Of a stretch of DNA of 15,422 nt, positions 12,384 to 15,422 are shown in pieces. Positions within the stretch are counted from its first letter, which is position 1, and every line of letters starts with the position of its first letter. The notes beneath the pieces are model-generated. The model did not search any database, was not told where the DNA came from, and saw only the letters and a list, made by a program, of their open reading frames with translations. Source of the DNA: CALFMR01 sp035550595 (GTDB taxonomy: Bacteria; Acidobacteriota; Vicinamibacteria; Vicinamibacterales; SCN-69-37); assembly GCA_035550595.1 (NCBI GenBank), contig DASZOV010000157.1, forward strand, positions 1-15,422, written 5' to 3'. The translations under genes and the position numbers were made by a program.

Positions 12384-15071
12384 TCACCGGCGCGTGGAGG
12401 GAGGGGCGGCCGCAGCCGGCGTTTCCGCCGGGCTGCCCAGACTGATGAGGTTCGCGAGCAATTGATACGCGCCCGGCACGCCGGCGGGCAACTGCCGCCA
12501 GAGCACGAGGCCGATGTAGATCCAGCGTCCGCGGCCGTAGTGCGCTTCGACGAGCGCGCCGCGCTTCGGGCCCGCGTTGTTGGGGAACGGATCCTCGGAT
12601 TCGAGCAGGTCGACGTAGTCCTTGGCGCGGTCGCCGAGGAAGTACGTGCCGCGCTCCTGCACCCAGCCGTCCCACGTCGACGGTCCGATGACGTTCGGCG
12701 TCGTGAATACCGGATGGTCGGGCACGAGGATGTGGATGGGCGCGTTCTCGTCGGTCACGCGATTCGACGACGTCTTGGCGGGGTAGGGACCGTATTGCGC
12801 GTCGTTGAACTCCGTGCGGTTGTAGTTGACGAGCAGCACGCCGCCGTCGTGCACGTAGTCGAGCAGCCGCTGGTTGTTCGCGCGCAAATCCGGGCGGTTT
12901 CCGTACGCGCGCACACCGGTCATGATGACGGGATACTTCGACAGGTCGCCCCACGCGAGGTCGTCGGCGCTGAGCAGCGTCACCGGCACGCCGAGCTGCG
13001 CGATCGCGTCGGGGATGCGATCGCCCGATCCCATGATGTAACCGACGCGAAGATTGGGCGCGACCTTCACGTCCATCTGCTGGACCTTCGCTTCAGCGGG
13101 ATGGAACAGCAGCCGCCGGTGGATGTGCGGATACTCGACGACCTGATAGCCCTGCGCGTAGCTCGTCGATCCGACCGTCGCCACGGCGTCGATCGCCGCC
13201 GGGCCGGCGGGCAGTCCCGCCGGCGCGCTGACGGCGAATCGCACCGTCGTCTCTTCGTCCTCGCGACTGAGCGTCACGGGCGTGGTCGTCGGCGTCACCG
13301 ACCAGCGCGCGGGCACGTGCAATTGGACGTTGGCCGTCGTGGCCTCGCGGCCGTTGTTGCGGACGGTCACGCGGATCTCGCGCGTGCTCGGCGCGCCGGT
13401 CGGCGCGACGATGACGTCGGGCGTGAGCGTGAGAGTCAGCGCGGGCACGACGAGCAGGTCCGAGCGTTTCTCGCCGGCGATCATGTCCGTGCCGTTTCGC
13501 GCCTGCACGGGCAGCGACGTCTCGACGGGCTCACCGGCAATCGTGAAGCCGAACGTCGCGCGAAACGCGGTCGGCGCGAACGGCACGCCGAAGGGAACCG
13601 TCGGATCGAAGATGTAGCGTTCGAATTTCGGATCGTGCTTGAACGTGATGTCCGACAGGCGCGCGTCGGCGGGAATCGTGAGCGCCTCGGCGCATTGGAC
13701 CGCTGCGCCCGGCGCGAGCGACTGCGCGCGGCACGGCCGATCGGCTGTGCCGTGCGCCGTGAGACCGGTCAGCTCGACCGCGGCCGAGCCACGATTACCG
13801 ACGTAGAGCGTCACCGGCACGACCTGACCCGGCGTCACCGTCATGTCGCTCGCCACGGCGTCGATACGCACGGACGCCGCCGTCAGCAGCGCGTCCTGGA
13901 AGTTGCGTTCGGTGCGCGCGAGCCGGAAATCGATTTCGTACACCGCGTCCGCCGAAAGACCCAACCGGCCGAGCGAGCTGCGCAGCGCGCGAACCTGGTG
14001 CAGACCCGCGGCGAGCGGCGCGACGGCCGCGTTCGCGCCGTTACGCTTGAACGCCGCGTCGGCCTGATCGACGTCCTGCACGATCGTATGGAGCGCGGTC
14101 GTGAGCGCGGTCGGCGGCGTCGCGCCCGCGAAGCGCGCGAGGCCGGTGAGCGTCAGGTCGACGCCGTCGAAGATCGACGTCTCCGCCTTGTCGAGCTCGC
14201 CGGGAATCGTGCAGTCCTGCAGGTGATAGCCGCGTCCACGTCCGGGGCCCGGGAGCGCGAGCAATTGCGACACGTCCTGGCACCGGTGCATCGTCCGGGC
14301 CTCGACGCCCAGATCGTTGTAGGTCTCGCCGAGCACGGGATCGTAGGTCGCGGTCGGCACGTCGACGCTCGACTCGGCCGGCCCGGCACCGCGTCCGCCG
14401 CGCCCACCGAATCCGCCGCCGCCCGTGTAATAGAACTTCGCCGCCTGCCACGGATGCAGGCCTTCCTTGATCTGGTCGGGATAGCGCGACGGATCCGCGG
14501 CCGCTCGAAAGGCCTCTGCCGTCAGATGCGTCGAGGCCTGGTGGTGCAGTCCGCCGTTCGTGCCCGTCCACAGAAATCCGACGATGACATCGGGACGAAC
14601 GGTGCGGATATGGCGGACGAAGTCGCTGATGATCGCGTCACGGCCCCACTTCTCGTACGTCTCGTCGATGCTGAACGAGTAGCCGAAGTCGATTGCGCGC
14701 GTGAAGTACTGCTCGGCGCCGTCGAAGCGGTGCGCGGCGAGCAACTCCTCGGTCCGCAGCACGGCGAGCGCGTCGGAGATCTCGGGCCCGATCTCGTTCT
14801 GGCCGCCGTCGCCGCGCGTGGCCGTGACGAGCACGGTGCGCAGCCCCAGGCCGTGCGAGGCCCACGCGAGCAGCGCGTTGTTCTCATCGTCGGGGTGCGC
14901 GTCCGTCATCATGAGCGTGCCGGCCATGCGAAGTTGGCGGAGCTGGAGCGCGAGCGCCGAGTCGCCGGTCGACGGCACCGGCTGGAGCTTGAGCTGCGCG
15001 GGCAGGACGGCTGGTACGGCGGCGAGGCAGACGAGCAAAGTTACCGGGAGGAGCCAACGGAGTCGGGGCAT
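12384..15071 (-). CDS. Exported PIG-L family deacetylase fused to Ig-like and GATase1-like domains
   Basis: An 895-residue protein from ATG 15071, chosen because MPRLRWLLPVTLLVCLAAVP followed by AVLPAQ is a clean signal peptide; the open frame extends 112 codons further upstream without a plausible leader. Residues about 50-330 are a LmbE/PIG-L zinc de-N-acetylase: AHPDDE (58-63) supplies His and Asp ligands and base, and HHQAS (176-180) the third ligand. A glycine-rich stretch (217-230) interrupts the domain. Residues about 400-530 and 545-640 look like Ig-like/NEW3-type beta-sandwiches (VTPGQVVPVTLYVGNRG; REIRVTVRNNG). Residues about 672-880 resemble a class I glutamine-amidotransferase-like/ThuA-type fold (VGYIMGSGDRIPDAI, YPVIMTGVRAYGNR, GGVLLVNYN). 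Probable role: deacetylation of an extracellular glycan or glycolipid. First gene of the minus-strand unit; the next gene starts 67 bases downstream. Confidence 0.88.
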   Translation of the reverse strand: MPRLRWLLPVTLLVCLAAVPAVLPAQLKLQPVPSTGDSALALQLRQLRMAGTLMMTDAHPDDENNALLAWASHGLGLRTVLVTATRGDGGQNEIGPEISDALAVLRTEELLAAHRFDGAEQYFTRAIDFGYSFSIDETYEKWGRDAIISDFVRHIRTVRPDVIVGFLWTGTNGGLHHQASTHLTAEAFRAAADPSRYPDQIKEGLHPWQAAKFYYTGGGGFGGRGGRGAGPAESSVDVPTATYDPVLGETYNDLGVEARTMHRCQDVSQLLALPGPGRGRGYHLQDCTIPGELDKAETSIFDGVDLTLTGLARFAGATPPTALTTALHTIVQDVDQADAAFKRNGANAAVAPLAAGLHQVRALRSSLGRLGLSADAVYEIDFRLARTERNFQDALLTAASVRIDAVASDMTVTPGQVVPVTLYVGNRGSAAVELTGLTAHGTADRPCRAQSLAPGAAVQCAEALTIPADARLSDITFKHDPKFERYIFDPTVPFGVPFAPTAFRATFGFTIAGEPVETSLPVQARNGTDMIAGEKRSDLLVVPALTLTLTPDVIVAPTGAPSTREIRVTVRNNGREATTANVQLHVPARWSVTPTTTPVTLSREDEETTVRFAVSAPAGLPAGPAAIDAVATVGSTSYAQGYQVVEYPHIHRRLLFHPAEAKVQQMDVKVAPNLRVGYIMGSGDRIPDAIAQLGVPVTLLSADDLAWGDLSKYPVIMTGVRAYGNRPDLRANNQRLLDYVHDGGVLLVNYNRTEFNDAQYGPYPAKTSSNRVTDENAPIHILVPDHPVFTTPNVIGPSTWDGWVQERGTYFLGDRAKDYVDLLESEDPFPNNAGPKRGALVEAHYGRGRWIYIGLVLWRQLPAGVPGAYQLLANLISLGSPAETPAAAAPPSTRR

Positions 15072-15209
15072 AGGGCACTTCTGCGAGTCGAGGAGGCAGG
15101 CGGCACAGCACCGCGCGGGCCTCGGGCCAGCGGGACGGGACAGGCGTCGTCGTACGCTGTGCATTCTTAGCATACTGGCGAGCCGCGTGGGTCTTCGTGC
15201 TGGCGGACC

Positions 15210-15231
15210 GGGCGGCCACGGGGGGCCGCCC
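15210..15231. repeat. Hairpin GGGCGGCC / GGCCGCCC (REP-like)
   Basis: Arms GGGCGGCC (15210-15217) and GGCCGCCC (15224-15231) form a perfect 8-bp stem around ACGGGG, followed by CTACGG. Read on the minus strand this is GTAGGGGCGGCC...GGCCGCCC. That wording is typical of small dispersed 'GTAGGGGC' repeats I know from many environmental bacterial genomes. Only one copy is in the window, so repeat status is inferred. Confidence 0.5.
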
Positions 15232-15284
15232 CTACGGAGGCGGTCGATGGCCCTGGGCGCGCTGATGCAGTACAGTTTTCCAGG

Positions 15285-15300
15285 CCCGGCCGCGGCCGGG
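15285..15300. promoter_or_regulatory. 16-bp GC palindrome CCCGGCCGCGGCCGGG
   Basis: A perfect palindrome ends 21 bases before the ATG of the citramalate-synthase-type gene. It could be a regulator site or a 5'-leader hairpin near the ribosome-binding region. Chance is possible in such GC-rich DNA. Confidence 0.35.
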
Positions 15301-15321
15301 ATCCAGCCAGAGACGGGGGCC

Positions 15322-15422
15322 ATGAGGATCTTCACGTTCGACACGACGCTCCGCGACGGGACGCAGGGCGAAGCCATTTCCTTCTCGGTCGACGACAAGC
15401 TCGTCATCGCGCAGAAGCTCGA
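15322..15422 (+). CDS. cimA: Citramalate synthase / 2-isopropylmalate synthase-type enzyme, N-terminal fragment
   Basis: Only the first 33 codons are present; the gene runs off the right edge. The peptide contains FDTTLRDGTQGE (6-17) and ISFSVDDKLVIAQKL (19-33). DTTLRDG (7-13) is the metal- and pyruvate-binding signature of the HMGL/DRE-TIM family. Thr-Gln-Gly-Glu followed by SFSVDDKL is closer to citramalate synthase (pyruvate plus acetyl-CoA to citramalate, first step of threonine-independent isoleucine synthesis) than to LeuA, which usually reads DTTLRDGEQ. Family membership is secure; the choice of substrate is not, with so little sequence. No strong ribosome-binding site is seen before the ATG. 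Confidence 0.75.
   Translation, partial: MRIFTFDTTLRDGTQGEAISFSVDDKLVIAQKL

Larger units (their letters stand above)
15072..15321. other. Divergent intergenic region between the PIG-L and citramalate-synthase genes
   Basis: 250 bases carry the promoters of both genes. An AT-richer patch at 15161-15175 (minus strand TATGCTAAGAATGC) could hold the -10 of the minus-strand unit, and TACAGT at 15271-15276 could serve the plus-strand gene. Neither has a convincing -35 partner. The region also holds the two GC-rich inverted repeats listed separately. Confidence 0.4.

Noticed and set aside
11823..15170. Very long plus-strand open frame (1115 codons) opposite the PIG-L and spermidine-synthase-like genes
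   Set aside because: It is Arg/Ala/Val-rich without any recognisable domain and lies antisense to two well-supported genes; long antisense frames are common in GC-rich DNA.
15072..15407. 112-codon N-terminal extension of the PIG-L protein
   Set aside because: It has no signal peptide at its own start, runs through the divergent promoter region and opposite the citramalate-synthase start, while ATG 15071 opens a clean signal peptide.

Overview
The window is GC-rich (roughly two-thirds G+C by eye) and reads like a chromosomal stretch from a soil or environmental bacterium. The gene content resembles Acidobacteriota of the Vicinamibacteria type: exported PIG-L deacetylase fusions, membrane-embedded spermidine-synthase-like proteins, GTG starts, and REP-like hairpin repeats between genes. 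This taxonomic reading is inference. No marker gene, rRNA or tRNA is present, and I see no phage, IS transposase or CRISPR array.

Layout. (1) 1-139 is the tail of a DUF4399 protein, followed by a strong hairpin at 164-198. (2) 284-359 is an unusual array of 7-bp units, four in one orientation and five in the other, directly upstream of the next gene. (3) 365-4402 (+) is a four-gene collinear cluster: Gfo/Idh/MocA dehydrogenase, dihydrodipicolinate-synthase-family lyase/aldolase, old-yellow-enzyme-like flavin oxidoreductase (start overlapping the previous stop) and an exported cupin. It looks like a small catabolic module for a sugar acid, polyol or related carbonyl compound; the substrate cannot be read from sequence. 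(4) 4386-6011 (-) is an exported PQQ-type sugar/sorbosone dehydrogenase that converges on the cupin and overlaps it by 17 bp. (5) 6012-6461 is a repeat-packed intergenic region. (6) 6462-7910 (+) is an Nramp-superfamily transporter lacking the canonical DPGN and MPH metal-site motifs. (7) 8031-8972 (+) is a degenerate, probably catalytically dead histidine-kinase-like protein. (8) 8961-9150 is a second repeat block, an inverted and shorter version of the block at 6051-6390, so the two genes between them are bracketed by inverted copies. (9) 9167-15071 (-) is a three-gene unit transcribed as PIG-L deacetylase fusion, membrane spermidine-synthase-like protein, then TauE/SafE permease. It ends at a hairpin plus T-run inside the repeat block. 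(10) 15072-15321 is a divergent intergenic region with two perfect GC-rich hairpins or palindromes. (11) From 15322 (+) the first 33 codons of a citramalate/isopropylmalate synthase-type enzyme are present.

The most noteworthy material is the repeat family. The same hairpin core occurs at 1436-1458, 6311-6334 and 9015-9038 with a paired (compensatory) base change, and a related core occurs at 6131-6148 and 9084-9101. The same order of modules is kept in both large blocks, and one copy provides the last codons and stop of the kinase-like gene. Second are the heptad array at 284-359 and two proteins (transporter and kinase-like) from large families that have lost the family's hallmark residues. 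I did not find a clear, wholly new multi-gene system; the candidate novelties are the repeat element and the Nramp-like/pseudokinase pair it brackets.
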